From Lachnospiraceae bacterium (GTDB lineage: Bacteria; Bacillota; Clostridia; Lachnospirales; Lachnospiraceae): a stretch of DNA of 64,000 nucleotides. The DNA is taken from positions 372,001-436,000 of the forward strand of contig FUZG01000002.1 of assembly GCA_900168235.1 (NCBI GenBank), given 5' to 3'. Below are positions 23,818 through 32,198 of the stretch, piece after piece (the first letter of the stretch is position 1; each line of letters starts with the position of its first letter). The notes under the pieces are model-generated. The model did no database searches, was not told where the DNA came from, and saw only the letters and a list, made by a program, of their open reading frames with translations. Both the position numbers and the translations under genes were made by a program.

Positions 23818-24689
23818 TGGCAGTGGCAAATATGGAAAAAAAGCAGGAATCAAAGAAAACACGCATGATCAACCTGATCCTCACCGTGGTATTTTCATTA
23901 TTCTGCATTATTTATATATATCCGATCGTCATGATCCTTATGAATTCCTTAAAGATCGAATCGGCGATCTCCACAAGTACAGCATTTGACTTTCCGAAAG
24001 CAGAAACTTTCGCAGGCATAGCGAACTATATCTACGGCGTGACAAAGATGGACTTCCTTTCATCATTTTTCTACAGCCTCTTTATCACAGTATCATCCGT
24101 AGTGCTCATCATTCTTTGCTGTTCTATGTGCGCATGGTACATCTCCAGAGTAAATACCCTGGCTTCGAAGGCAATGTATTACCTCTGCATCTTTTCTATG
24201 GTAGTACCTTTCCAGATGGTAATGTTCACACTTGCAAAAACAGCAGACACACTGAAGCTCAACACACCTTTCAATATCTGCATAATCTATCTGGGATTCG
24301 GTGCAGGACTTGCGGTATTCATGTTTACCGGTTTTATGAAGTCGATGCCTCTTGAGATAGAAGAAGCTGCAATGATCGACGGATGTAGTCCGATACAGAT
24401 GTTTTTTCGCGTAGTTATGCCGATAACTAAACCGACAACTATTTCTACCGCTATCCTCGAAACAATGTGGGTATGGAATGACTATCTCCTTCCGACACTG
24501 GTACTCGATATAAAGAAGTACAGGACAATTCCCATGGATATCCAGTACTTCCGCGGAAGCTACGGAAGCGTACAGATGGCGCCGATGATGGCATGTATCG
24601 TGATCACCATCATTCCGGTAATCCTTCTGTATCTCTTCTGCCAGAAATATATCATCGAGGGTGTGGTTGCCGGAGCAGTAAAGGGGTAA
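23817..24689 (+). CDS. Sugar ABC transporter permease, MalG/UgpE type
   Basis: Second membrane subunit, 290 aa with six predicted helices (first at about residues 18-38, INLILTVVFSLFCIIYIYPI). The EAA loop is EIEEAAMIDGCSPIQMFFRV, followed by the usual MPITKP. AAGGAGG lies inside the end of the preceding gene. The gene overlaps its neighbours on both sides, so binding protein, permeases and malQ are one operon. No gene for the ATP-hydrolysing subunit is present; a shared MsmX-type ATPase encoded elsewhere is expected. Confidence 0.93.
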   Translation: MAVANMEKKQESKKTRMINLILTVVFSLFCIIYIYPIVMILMNSLKIESAISTSTAFDFPKAETFAGIANYIYGVTKMDFLSSFFYSLFITVSSVVLIILCCSMCAWYISRVNTLASKAMYYLCIFSMVVPFQMVMFTLAKTADTLKLNTPFNICIIYLGFGAGLAVFMFTGFMKSMPLEIEEAAMIDGCSPIQMFFRVVMPITKPTTISTAILETMWVWNDYLLPTLVLDIKKYRTIPMDIQYFRGSYGSVQMAPMMACIVITIIPVILLYLFCQKYIIEGVVAGAVKG

Positions 24690-24694
24690 TGATT

Positions 24695-26185
24695 ATGAAG
24701 AGAAGTGCAGGAGTACTGATGCCCATTTCATCACTTCCGTCAGAATATGGAATCGGCAGCTTTTCAAAAGAAGCATACGAATTTGTGGACTGCGTTGCAG
24801 AGTCCGGACTGAGTCTGTGGCAGCTCCTCCCCTTGGGGCCCACAAGTTACGGAGACAGTCCTTATTCATCATTTTCTACCTTCGCAGGCAATCCGTATTT
24901 TATCGATCTGGACCGCCTTGTGGAGAAAAAGTGGCTTACCAAAGCCGATATCGAGTCCTATGATTTCGGCAAGAATAAAGATCACGTAGATTACGGAAAA
25001 ATCTATTCTTCACGCTTTAAAGTATTGAAAACCGCATTTGAAAAAAGTAAGATAGAAAAAGTTGCGGAATTTAAGGCTTTTGTGGAAGAAAATAAGTTTT
25101 GGCTCGAGGACTACGGTCTTTATATGGCTCTTAAAAATGCCTTTAACGGAGTGAGCTGGCTTGAGTGGGATGATCCCATCCGCCGTCGAGAGCCAAAGGT
25201 TATTGAAGATGCAAAGAAGAAATTTGCCCGTGAGATAGTATTCTACGAGTTCCAGCAGTTTGAATTTGCAGAAGAGTGGAAGGCATTAAAAGCCTATGCA
25301 AATGAAAAGGGCATCCGTCTTATCGGAGATATCCCTATCTATGTAGCAATGGACAGCGCCGATGCCTGGGCACATCCTGAGATGTTCCAGTTTAATGAGG
25401 ATCTGTCACCGAAAGCTGTTGCGGGATGTCCGCCTGATGGTTTCTCTGCTACAGGACAGCTCTGGGGAAATCCGCTCTACGACTGGGAATACCATAAAAA
25501 TACTAATTTTGAATGGTGGATGAAGCGCTTAAAGAGATGTTTTGAGCTCTATGATATTGTCCGTATCGACCATTTCCGTGGGTTTGACGCATATTATGCT
25601 ATACCATATCCTGCAAAGGATGCGAGGGGCGGAAAATGGGAGAAAGGTCCCGGATATGCGCTTTTTGCAGAGATGAAGAAACAGCTTGGCGAGAGGGAAG
25701 TCATTGCGGAGGATCTTGGTTTCCTGACACCGTCTGTGCGCAGACTCGTTAAGAGGACAGGCTATCCCGGAATGAAGATCCTGGAATTTGCATTTGATTC
25801 CAGAGATGAGTCGGATTATCTGCCTCATAACTATGAGCATAATTCTGTCGTATATACAGGCACGCATGATAATGACACAGTACTTGGCTGGTATCGTTCC
25901 ATCAAGGCGGCCGACAGGAAATTTGCTGAGAAATACATGGATCTTGCAGGCGTTCCGGAATCAGAAATACCTTGGAAATTTATCCGTGCGGCATTTATGA
26001 GCGTTTCGGATATATGTATCATCCCGATGCAGGATTTCCTCGGACTCGGCGGAGACGCCAGGATCAACACACCGTCAACTCTCGGAAAGAACTGGGAGTG
26101 GCGCATGCGTAAGAGCGCTTTCTCTAAAAAGATCAGAAAGAGAATAGCAGAATACGTAAAGCTTTATTCACGAAACAAAGCATAA
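24695..26185 (+). CDS. malQ: 4-alpha-glucanotransferase (amylomaltase)
   Basis: GH77 amylomaltase that transfers alpha-1,4-glucan segments and releases glucose during maltodextrin use in the cytoplasm. Family motifs: RSAGVLMPISSLPSEYGIG at the start, WQLLPLGPTSYGDSPYSSFS, the nucleophile region VRIDHFRGFDAYY, the acid/base region IAEDLGFLTP, and GTHDNDTVLGWY. Length 496 is typical. The ATG at 24695 (8 bases from AAGGGG) is preferred over the ATG at 24689 that overlaps the permease stop. Transporter plus MalQ is the normal maltodextrin pathway arrangement. Confidence 0.96.
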   Translation: MKRSAGVLMPISSLPSEYGIGSFSKEAYEFVDCVAESGLSLWQLLPLGPTSYGDSPYSSFSTFAGNPYFIDLDRLVEKKWLTKADIESYDFGKNKDHVDYGKIYSSRFKVLKTAFEKSKIEKVAEFKAFVEENKFWLEDYGLYMALKNAFNGVSWLEWDDPIRRREPKVIEDAKKKFAREIVFYEFQQFEFAEEWKALKAYANEKGIRLIGDIPIYVAMDSADAWAHPEMFQFNEDLSPKAVAGCPPDGFSATGQLWGNPLYDWEYHKNTNFEWWMKRLKRCFELYDIVRIDHFRGFDAYYAIPYPAKDARGGKWEKGPGYALFAEMKKQLGEREVIAEDLGFLTPSVRRLVKRTGYPGMKILEFAFDSRDESDYLPHNYEHNSVVYTGTHDNDTVLGWYRSIKAADRKFAEKYMDLAGVPESEIPWKFIRAAFMSVSDICIIPMQDFLGLGGDARINTPSTLGKNWEWRMRKSAFSKKIRKRIAEYVKLYSRNKA

Positions 26186-26213
26186 AAAACGGCGGGGCTT
26201 ATGCCCCGCTTTT
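26186..26213 (+). terminator. Intrinsic terminator after malQ
   Basis: GCGGGGC (26192-26198), TTAT, GCCCCGC (26203-26209), then TTTT; A-run before the stem. Confidence 0.8.
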
Positions 26214-26275
26214 AGCAATCGGGAGTCTGTGCCCGATAGATTTGACCCTACGGGGAAGGGAAGAGGATCATTTAG

Positions 26276-27307
26276 ATGAACACTGTTAATATCAGAGATA
26301 TAGCCAGAATGTGCGGAGTTGGCGTCAGCACGGTTTCAAGAGCCATCAATAATCATCCGGACATCAATCAGGAGACAAAAGAAAAGATCCTTAAGTGCAT
26401 AGCAGAAAACAACTATATTCCAAATAACAGTGCGAGGAACCTGAAACGTCAGGAAGCGAAGGTCATAGCGGTCCTGATAAAAGGTCTTACGAATACGTTC
26501 CTTATTGAAATGATCCAGATCCTTGAAGAGGAGATAAAGCGTCACGGTTATTCAATGGCGCTTGAGAGAGTTCACTTTGATCAGGATGAAGTAGATATCG
26601 CTCTTGAGCTTGTTAAGGAAAAAAGGCTTCGCGGCATCATCTTCCTTGGTGGTGACTTTGAAAACCGTGTAAGTAAACTGCGTGAACTGGATGTACCTTT
26701 TGTTTTAAGTACAGCGGGCTCACAGCCTGAGGATATCAGTTCTGACGAATATTCTTCCGTGTCGGTAGATGACATGAGAGAAGGATATAAAATGACAGAA
26801 TTTCTGATAAAGAAGGGGCATAAGCGTATCGCCATGATCTCAGCAAAAACTGATGATGAAAGTGTAGGTAAACTGAGACTTCGCGGATACAAAAAAGCCC
26901 TTGAGGATAACGGCATTGCTTTTGATCCGGAGCTTGTCCGTTTTATGAGACCCGATGTAGAAGACTATTCCATGGAAAACGGCTACGTTGTAACAAGGGA
27001 TTTTCTTAAGGATAAAGTTCCGTTTACCGCGCTTTTCTGTGTTTCGGATACGCTCGCTCTCGGAGCGTGCAGAGCGCTGAACGAGGCAGGAGTGCGTATA
27101 CCGGAGGATGTATCAGTGGTCGGATTCGACGGAGTTGAGGCAGGTAAGTTTTACTGCCCGTCCCTTACTACTATGGAGCAGCCGGTGACAGAAATGGCAC
27201 GGGCAACAACAGATATCCTTTTTGGTATCATCGACGGTCACGGAAGCCATACTCACAAGATCTGCAAGGCAAACCTTGTGGAGCGTGAATCGGTCAGGAG
27301 TCTGTAA
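26276..27307 (+). CDS. LacI-family transcriptional regulator
   Basis: Sugar-responsive DNA-binding repressor, 343 aa. The N-terminal helix-turn-helix (residues 4-25, VNIRDIARMCGVGVSTVSRA) and hinge (about 45-60, NYIPNNSARNLKR) are typical; the remainder is a periplasmic-binding-protein-like effector domain ending with VVGFDGVEAGKFYCPSLTTMEQP. It sits directly after the malQ terminator in the same orientation, so it is the probable local regulator (MalR-like) of the transporter operon and of the 12-bp array at 21392-21439. GGGAAGAGG precedes the start. Confidence 0.93.
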   Translation: MNTVNIRDIARMCGVGVSTVSRAINNHPDINQETKEKILKCIAENNYIPNNSARNLKRQEAKVIAVLIKGLTNTFLIEMIQILEEEIKRHGYSMALERVHFDQDEVDIALELVKEKRLRGIIFLGGDFENRVSKLRELDVPFVLSTAGSQPEDISSDEYSSVSVDDMREGYKMTEFLIKKGHKRIAMISAKTDDESVGKLRLRGYKKALEDNGIAFDPELVRFMRPDVEDYSMENGYVVTRDFLKDKVPFTALFCVSDTLALGACRALNEAGVRIPEDVSVVGFDGVEAGKFYCPSLTTMEQPVTEMARATTDILFGIIDGHGSHTHKICKANLVERESVRSL

Positions 27308-27362
27308 AAGAAAAATTAGGATAAACCACTATTTGATTTTGTAAAATTTAATCTCTTGTTAA

Positions 27363-27391
27363 TTGTTGCGGGATGTTTTTCAGAGTATAAT
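27363..27391 (+). promoter_or_regulatory. Promoter for the CYTH/DJ-1 gene pair
   Basis: TTGTTG (27363-27368), 17 bases, TATAAT (27386-27391). A GGGAGC/GCTCCC hairpin lies in the leader just before the ribosome site. Confidence 0.75.
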
Positions 27392-27452
27392 GGACAGAAA
27401 AACGTACCTTGTATGTCGCACAGGGAGCTTATATGCTCCCGCAGGAGATTGT

Positions 27453-27938
27453 ATGGAAAATCGTGAGATCGAGCGTAAATGGCTCGTAAAAGAAGTACCA
27501 TCCGGTCTGGAGCAGTATGAATGTCTACAGATCGAGCAGGCATATCTTTCGTCTTCCCCCACCGTACGTGTGAGGCGGGAGAACGATCATTTTTATCTTA
27601 CTTACAAAGCCGCTAAAAATACCCCGGGAAATAACGATATATCCCACGAAGAATATAATCTGCCGCTTGACCGCGTCTCCTATGAGCATTTAAGGGATAA
27701 GCGCGACGGCAGACTTATAACAAAGAAAAGATATGTGATCCCCATAGAAGGGGCGCTTAAGATAGAACTGGATGTTTTTGAGGGCGATATAGCGCCGCTG
27801 GTCCTTGCTGAAGTTGAGTTTTCTTCAGAAGAAGAAGCAATGGCATTTGAAGGTCCGGACTGGTTCGGAGAAGATGTATCTTTTAACAGGAAATATAAAA
27901 ATGCAGTCATGGCTACAGCTGAAAACTGGAAACTTTGA
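27453..27938 (+). CDS. CYTH domain protein (triphosphate tunnel metalloenzyme type)
   Basis: A 161-residue protein with the CYTH signature ExExK at residues 5-9 (EIERK), followed by alternating charged strands (VRVRRENDHFYLTYK and GRLITKKRYVIP and KIELDVFEG) that form the tunnel of triphosphate-hydrolysing enzymes. Bacterial short CYTH proteins usually hydrolyse inorganic triphosphate; adenylate cyclase activity is less likely at this size. The start at 27453 has GGAG 7 bases upstream. The DJ-1 gene follows after 29 bases and is probably co-transcribed. Confidence 0.88.
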   Translation: MENREIERKWLVKEVPSGLEQYECLQIEQAYLSSSPTVRVRRENDHFYLTYKAAKNTPGNNDISHEEYNLPLDRVSYEHLRDKRDGRLITKKRYVIPIEGALKIELDVFEGDIAPLVLAEVEFSSEEEAMAFEGPDWFGEDVSFNRKYKNAVMATAENWKL

Positions 27939-27967
27939 GACTGTAGGATAAATTCAGGAGGGATAGT

Positions 27968-28519
27968 ATGGCAAAAAAGGCAGTAGTATTTCTGGCGGAC
28001 GGCTTTGAAGAGATCGAGGGACTTACAACCGTTGATTTTTTGAGAAGAGCAGGTGTTGACCTTACAACTGTTTCCATAAAGAACGAGACGGACATCATGG
28101 GTTCTCACAATATTCCGTTGAAAGCAGATACCACTATCGATAAGGTGGATTACTCGGATGTAGATATGTTTATCCTTCCCGGTGGAGGGCTCGGAACAGA
28201 AAATCTGGAGAAAAGCGAAGTTTTGAAGGATATTCTTGTAAAAGCAGATCATGATGAGAAATTTATTTCTGCCATCTGTGCAGCACCAAGAGTTATCGGT
28301 AAGCTTGGATTTCTCAATGGGCGGAAAGCAACATGCTTCCCGGGAAATGAGAAATTTCTCGAGGGCGCAGAGTATTGTCCGGATGAAAAAGCTGTTACGG
28401 ACGGCAGATTTGTGACCTCCCGCGGTATGGGTGCGTCAATAGAGTTTGCTGCCGCAAACTGTGCACAGCTACTTGGAAAGGCAAAGGCAGAGGAAATACT
28501 GGCACAGATTCAATATTAA
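27968..28519 (+). CDS. DJ-1/PfpI family protein
   Basis: A 183-residue cytoplasmic protein of the DJ-1/ThiJ/PfpI superfamily. The flavodoxin-like fold starts KKAVVFLADGFEEIE, with the conserved acidic residue near E15; the nucleophile elbow is AICAAP with Cys104. Close relatives (YajL, DJ-1) act in protection against oxidative or glyoxal damage; which activity applies here is not visible. GGAGGG precedes the ATG. It is downstream of the CYTH gene in the same unit. Confidence 0.92.
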   Translation: MAKKAVVFLADGFEEIEGLTTVDFLRRAGVDLTTVSIKNETDIMGSHNIPLKADTTIDKVDYSDVDMFILPGGGLGTENLEKSEVLKDILVKADHDEKFISAICAAPRVIGKLGFLNGRKATCFPGNEKFLEGAEYCPDEKAVTDGRFVTSRGMGASIEFAAANCAQLLGKAKAEEILAQIQY

Positions 28520-28579
28520 ATCTTAAGTTTACTCTGACAGAATTGGTGAAAATGCCGATATTGTTTACATTTTTTTAAC

Positions 28580-28608
28580 TGGATATTTAATTTCTGCTGT
28601 GATATACT
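28580..28608 (+). promoter_or_regulatory. tig promoter
   Basis: TGGATA (28580-28585), 17 bases, TATACT (28603-28608) with TGA before the -10 (extended). Confidence 0.6.
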
Positions 28609-28642
28609 ACCCTAGTTATGACTGATAGTGCGCGCTGATATC

Positions 28643-28688
28643 ATGAGTCGCGCATCGAATCGCGAAACACGCGACTCATTTCTTTATT
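28643..28688 (+). promoter_or_regulatory. Hairpin in the tig leader (possible attenuator or operator)
   Basis: Perfect 10-bp inverted repeat ATGAGTCGCG (28643-28652) and CGCGACTCAT (28670-28679), 17-base loop, followed by TTTCTTTATTTAT. It lies between the promoter and the tig start, so it could end some transcripts early or protect the message. Confidence 0.6.
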
Positions 28689-28718
28689 TATATTCAAAAC
28701 TGGAGGTTAGTATTTAAA

Positions 28719-30053
28719 ATGAGTTTACAGGTTGAAAAACTGGACCACAACATGGCAAAGCTTACCATCGAGGCAGCAGCAGAGGATTTCGAAAAGGCTG
28801 TTCAGCAGGCATACCTTAAGAACAGAGGAAAGATCTCTGTTCCGGGATTCCGTAAGGGTAAGGCACCTCGTGCCCTCATCGAGAAGATGTACGGTAAGGG
28901 AGTATTCTTTGAAGATGCGGCCAACGACCTGATTCCTGAGGCATATCAGAAGGAAGTTGAGGAGCATACAGAGCTTGATATCGTTTCCCGTCCGAAGATC
29001 GACGTTACACAGATCGAGAGCGGAAAGCCTTTCATCTTCACAGCAGAAGTTGCTCTGAAGCCTGAGGTTGAGCTTGGTAAGTACAAGGGCGTTAAGTGCG
29101 ACGCTGCTGATACATCCGTAACTGATGAGGAAGTTGATGCTGAGATCGAGAGACAGAGACAGAGCAACTCCCGCGTAGTTGAGGTTGAAGGTCGTGCTAT
29201 CCAGGATAAGGATATCGCTACAATCGACTTCGAGGGATTCGTTGACGGCGTTGCTTTCGACGGCGGCAAGGGCGAGAACTATGATCTTGAGATCGGTTCC
29301 CACTCCTTCATCGATACATTCGAGGATCAGCTCATCGGTAAGAACGCCGGCGATGAGACAGAAGTAAACGTTACTTTCCCTGAGGATTATCAGGAGAAGA
29401 CTCTTGCAGGCAAGGCTGCTACATTCAAGGTAACAGTTAAGGGCATCAAGGAGAAGCAGCTTCCTGAGCTTAACGATGAGTTCGCTTCTGATGTTTCTGA
29501 GTTTGAGACACTTGCAGAGTTTAAGGAAGATACAAAGAAGAAGATCGCAGAGCGCAAGGAGAACAGCGCAAAGGCTGCTAAGGAAGATCAGCTTATCCAG
29601 GCTATCATCGAGGATTCCAAGATGGATATTCCGGACGCTATGATCGATACAGAGGCTGATCAGCTTCTCCAGAACTACGCTATGAGACTTTCTTCACAGG
29701 GTCTTTCACTCGATATGTACCTTCAGTACACAGGTATGACTGTAGACAGACTGAGAGATCAGATGAAGGATCAGGCTGTAAAGAATATCCAGAGCCGTCT
29801 CGTTCTTGAGGCTGTTGTAGCTGCAGAGAAGCTTGAGGCTTCCGATGAGGATTACAACAACGAGCTTCAGAAGATGGCAGACCAGTACAAGATGGAGATC
29901 GACAAGCTTAAGGATCTCGTAGGCGATAAGGAAGCAAAGAATATCAGAACTGATATCGCTATCCAGAAGGCCGTTGACATGATCGTAGCAGAGGCTAAGG
30001 AGACAGCTCCGAAGAAGTCCAAGAAGGCAAAGGATGAGGAAGCTGCTGAATAA
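28719..30053 (+). CDS. tig: Trigger factor (ribosome-associated chaperone and prolyl isomerase)
   Basis: Ribosome-bound chaperone for nascent chains, 444 aa. The N-terminal ribosome-binding domain contains the signature GFRKGKAPRALIEKMYG (about residues 43-59). An FKBP-type isomerase domain follows (about 150-245: DKDIATIDFEGFVDGVAFDGG), then the helical C-terminal chaperone arms and a Lys/Ala/Glu-rich tail. GGAGG precedes the ATG. clpP follows after 52 bases and clpX after a further 29 without a terminator: the classical Firmicutes tig-clpP-clpX order. Confidence 0.97.
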   Translation: MSLQVEKLDHNMAKLTIEAAAEDFEKAVQQAYLKNRGKISVPGFRKGKAPRALIEKMYGKGVFFEDAANDLIPEAYQKEVEEHTELDIVSRPKIDVTQIESGKPFIFTAEVALKPEVELGKYKGVKCDAADTSVTDEEVDAEIERQRQSNSRVVEVEGRAIQDKDIATIDFEGFVDGVAFDGGKGENYDLEIGSHSFIDTFEDQLIGKNAGDETEVNVTFPEDYQEKTLAGKAATFKVTVKGIKEKQLPELNDEFASDVSEFETLAEFKEDTKKKIAERKENSAKAAKEDQLIQAIIEDSKMDIPDAMIDTEADQLLQNYAMRLSSQGLSLDMYLQYTGMTVDRLRDQMKDQAVKNIQSRLVLEAVVAAEKLEASDEDYNNELQKMADQYKMEIDKLKDLVGDKEAKNIRTDIAIQKAVDMIVAEAKETAPKKSKKAKDEEAAE

Positions 30054-30105
30054 TTAAACCCACCTGCGTACGATAGTGCTGAAATAAAGAAAGGTGTGTT
30101 GAGAT

Positions 30106-30717
30106 ATGTTAGTACCGACCGTCATAGAAACAACTAACAGAGGTGAGCGGGCCTTTGATATATATTCCCGACTGCTTAAGGAACGTATCATCTTCCTTGG
30201 TGATGAGGTTAATGACCAGACTGCAGGTCTGGTCGTTGCCCAGATGCTCTTCCTTGAGGCAGAGGATCCTGAAAAGGATATCCATTTCTATATCAATAGT
30301 CCTGGTGGATCTGTAACAGCCGGAATGGCTATTTACGATACAATGAACTACATCAAGTGTGATGTATCTACTATCTGTATCGGAATGGCTGCATCTATGG
30401 GTGCGTTCCTTCTTGCAGGCGGTGCAAAGGGTAAGAGACTTGCTCTTCCCAATGCGGAGATCATGATCCATCAGCCTTCAGGCGGTGCAAGGGGTCAGGC
30501 GACTGAAATCGAGATCACAGCAAGACAGATCCTTAAGACCAAGGAAAAGTTAAACAGAATCCTTTCCGAAAACACAGGAAAGCCTTTTGAGGTTGTTGCA
30601 CAGGATACAGAGCGTGACAACTGGATGACTGCGGATGAGGCTAAGGAATACGGTCTGATTGATGATATCGTTATAAGCCGAAGAGCTGCCGAAGAGGCTG
30701 CTGAGAAGCAGAAGTAA
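30106..30717 (+). CDS. clpP: ATP-dependent Clp protease proteolytic subunit
   Basis: Serine peptidase that forms the tetradecameric ClpP barrel, 203 aa. The catalytic triad is Ser97 ([11 protein letters not shown]), His122 (MIHQPSGG) and Asp171 (DTERDNWM). The N-terminal [20 protein letters not shown] is canonical, giving confidence in the start; AAAGGTGTG precedes it. It lies between tig and clpX, its ATPase partner. No CtsR-type heptad repeats are seen upstream, so control by CtsR is not supported here. Confidence 0.98.
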   Translation: MLVPTVIETTNRGERAFDIYSRLLKERIIFLGDEVNDQTAGLVVAQMLFLEAEDPEKDIHFYINSPGGSVTAGMAIYDTMNYIKCDVSTICIGMAASMGAFLLAGGAKGKRLALPNAEIMIHQPSGGARGQATEIEITARQILKTKEKLNRILSENTGKPFEVVAQDTERDNWMTADEAKEYGLIDDIVISRRAAEEAAEKQK

Positions 30718-30746
30718 TATCGTAAAAAACGGTTAAGTGAGGGAAT

Positions 30747-32048
30747 ATGGCAAAAAACGGAGATGGAAAGATCAGATGCTCATTCTGCAATAAAACGCAG
30801 GATCAGGTCAGAAAATTGATCGCAGGCCCCAATGGAGCCTATATCTGTGATGAATGTATAGCGATCTGTGCAGATATTATCGAAGAAGAAATGGATGAAA
30901 ATCCTGCACTTTCCGGTGATTCCCAGATCAATCTGCTGAAGCCGAGAGAACTTCACGACTTTCTTGATCAGTATGTTATTGGTCAGGAAGAGGCTAAAAA
31001 GGTTCTTTCAGTTGCGGTTTATAATCACTACAAGAGAATCATGGCACCGAAGGACAATGATGTTGAGCTCCAGAAGAGTAATATTCTGATGCTCGGTCCT
31101 ACAGGTTCAGGTAAGACACTTCTGGCACAGACGCTTGCTAAGGTTCTTAACGTTCCTTTTGCGATCGCAGATGCTACAAGTCTTACAGAAGCCGGTTATG
31201 TAGGTGAGGACGTTGAGAATATCCTTCTCAAGCTGATCCAGGCTGCTGATTATGACATTGAGCGGGCTCAGGTCGGTATCATCTACATCGATGAGGTAGA
31301 TAAGATAACCCGTAAGGGCGAAAATGTTTCCATCACCCGTGATGTATCCGGAGAAGGTGTTCAGCAGGCACTGCTGAAGATCCTCGAGGGTACGGTCGCT
31401 TCCGTTCCTCCTCAGGGTGGAAGAAAGCACCCTCATCAGGAGCTTATCCAGATCGATACGACAAATATCTTATTTGTCTGCGGTGGTGCATTTGAAGGTC
31501 TTGATAAGATCGTTGAAACCAGACTTGATAAAAAGTCGATCGGTTTCAACGCTGAGATCGGTAAGAAGCGTGAAGATGAGATCGGAGAGGCATTCCATAA
31601 GGTACTGCCGGGCGATCTGACAAAGTTCGGTCTTATTCCTGAGCTTGTTGGACGTCTTCCGGTAACAGTTGCTCTTGATAATCTTGAGAGAGCAGATCTG
31701 GTGCGCATCCTTACAGAGCCCAAGAATGCTATCACAAAGCAGTACATCAAGCTTTTAAGTCTTGATGACGTAAAGCTTACTTTCGAGCCGGGGGCTGTAG
31801 AGGCAATAGCTGATAAGGCACTTGAAAGAAAGACAGGCGCAAGAGGACTTCGTTCCATTCTTGAAAATGCTATGATGGATGTTATGTACAGCGTTCCTTC
31901 CGATGAGTCCATTAGTGAAGTTATTGTCACTAAGGAAGCAGTTGAGGGAGAGAGCAATCCGCTGATCGTTCATTATGAGCAGAATGAGAGACAGGCAAAG
32001 AAGCCTTCAAAGAAAACAGTAAGAAAAACAGGCGAGAGCCTGGCTTGA
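30747..32048 (+). CDS. clpX: ATP-dependent Clp protease ATP-binding subunit ClpX
   Basis: AAA+ unfoldase that feeds ClpP, 433 aa. The N-terminal zinc-binding domain has C11-x-x-C14 and C34-x-x-C37; Walker A is GPTGSGKT at 117-124; Walker B is [10 protein letters not shown]. The loop [11 protein letters not shown] and the arginine-bearing [11 protein letters not shown] are as in other ClpX. The basic tail [11 protein letters not shown] is an addition. It is the last gene of the tig-clpP-clpX unit and is closed by a terminator. Confidence 0.98.
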   Translation: MAKNGDGKIRCSFCNKTQDQVRKLIAGPNGAYICDECIAICADIIEEEMDENPALSGDSQINLLKPRELHDFLDQYVIGQEEAKKVLSVAVYNHYKRIMAPKDNDVELQKSNILMLGPTGSGKTLLAQTLAKVLNVPFAIADATSLTEAGYVGEDVENILLKLIQAADYDIERAQVGIIYIDEVDKITRKGENVSITRDVSGEGVQQALLKILEGTVASVPPQGGRKHPHQELIQIDTTNILFVCGGAFEGLDKIVETRLDKKSIGFNAEIGKKREDEIGEAFHKVLPGDLTKFGLIPELVGRLPVTVALDNLERADLVRILTEPKNAITKQYIKLLSLDDVKLTFEPGAVEAIADKALERKTGARGLRSILENAMMDVMYSVPSDESISEVIVTKEAVEGESNPLIVHYEQNERQAKKPSKKTVRKTGESLA

Positions 32049-32054
32049 TGTGTT

Positions 32055-32095
32055 ACGGCAGGACGGAGGTGTGAGCCTCCTAACCCTGCCGTTTT
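32055..32095 (+). terminator. Intrinsic terminator after clpX
   Basis: ACGGCAGG (32055-32062) with CCTGCCGT (32085-32092), and an inner GGAGG/CCTCC stem, then TTTT. Confidence 0.88.
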
Positions 32096-32108
32096 GCATC
32101 ATTATCTT

Positions 32109-32147
32109 GAAATTCGCTGGGCGAGGTATTGTCGAGCGTAATTTGTT
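32109..32147 (+). repeat. Dispersed hairpin repeat, copy d
   Basis: AAATTCGCTGG, core GCGAGG...GTCGAGC, right arm shortened to GTAATTTGTT. Arms AAATTCGCT and AGCGTAATTT pair with one bulge. It begins 14 bases after the clpX terminator. Confidence 0.65.
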
Positions 32148-32198
32148 GGAAATGAGTTAGCATACGCGAACGATTTATTATCCGGAAAGGGAGGCAAT

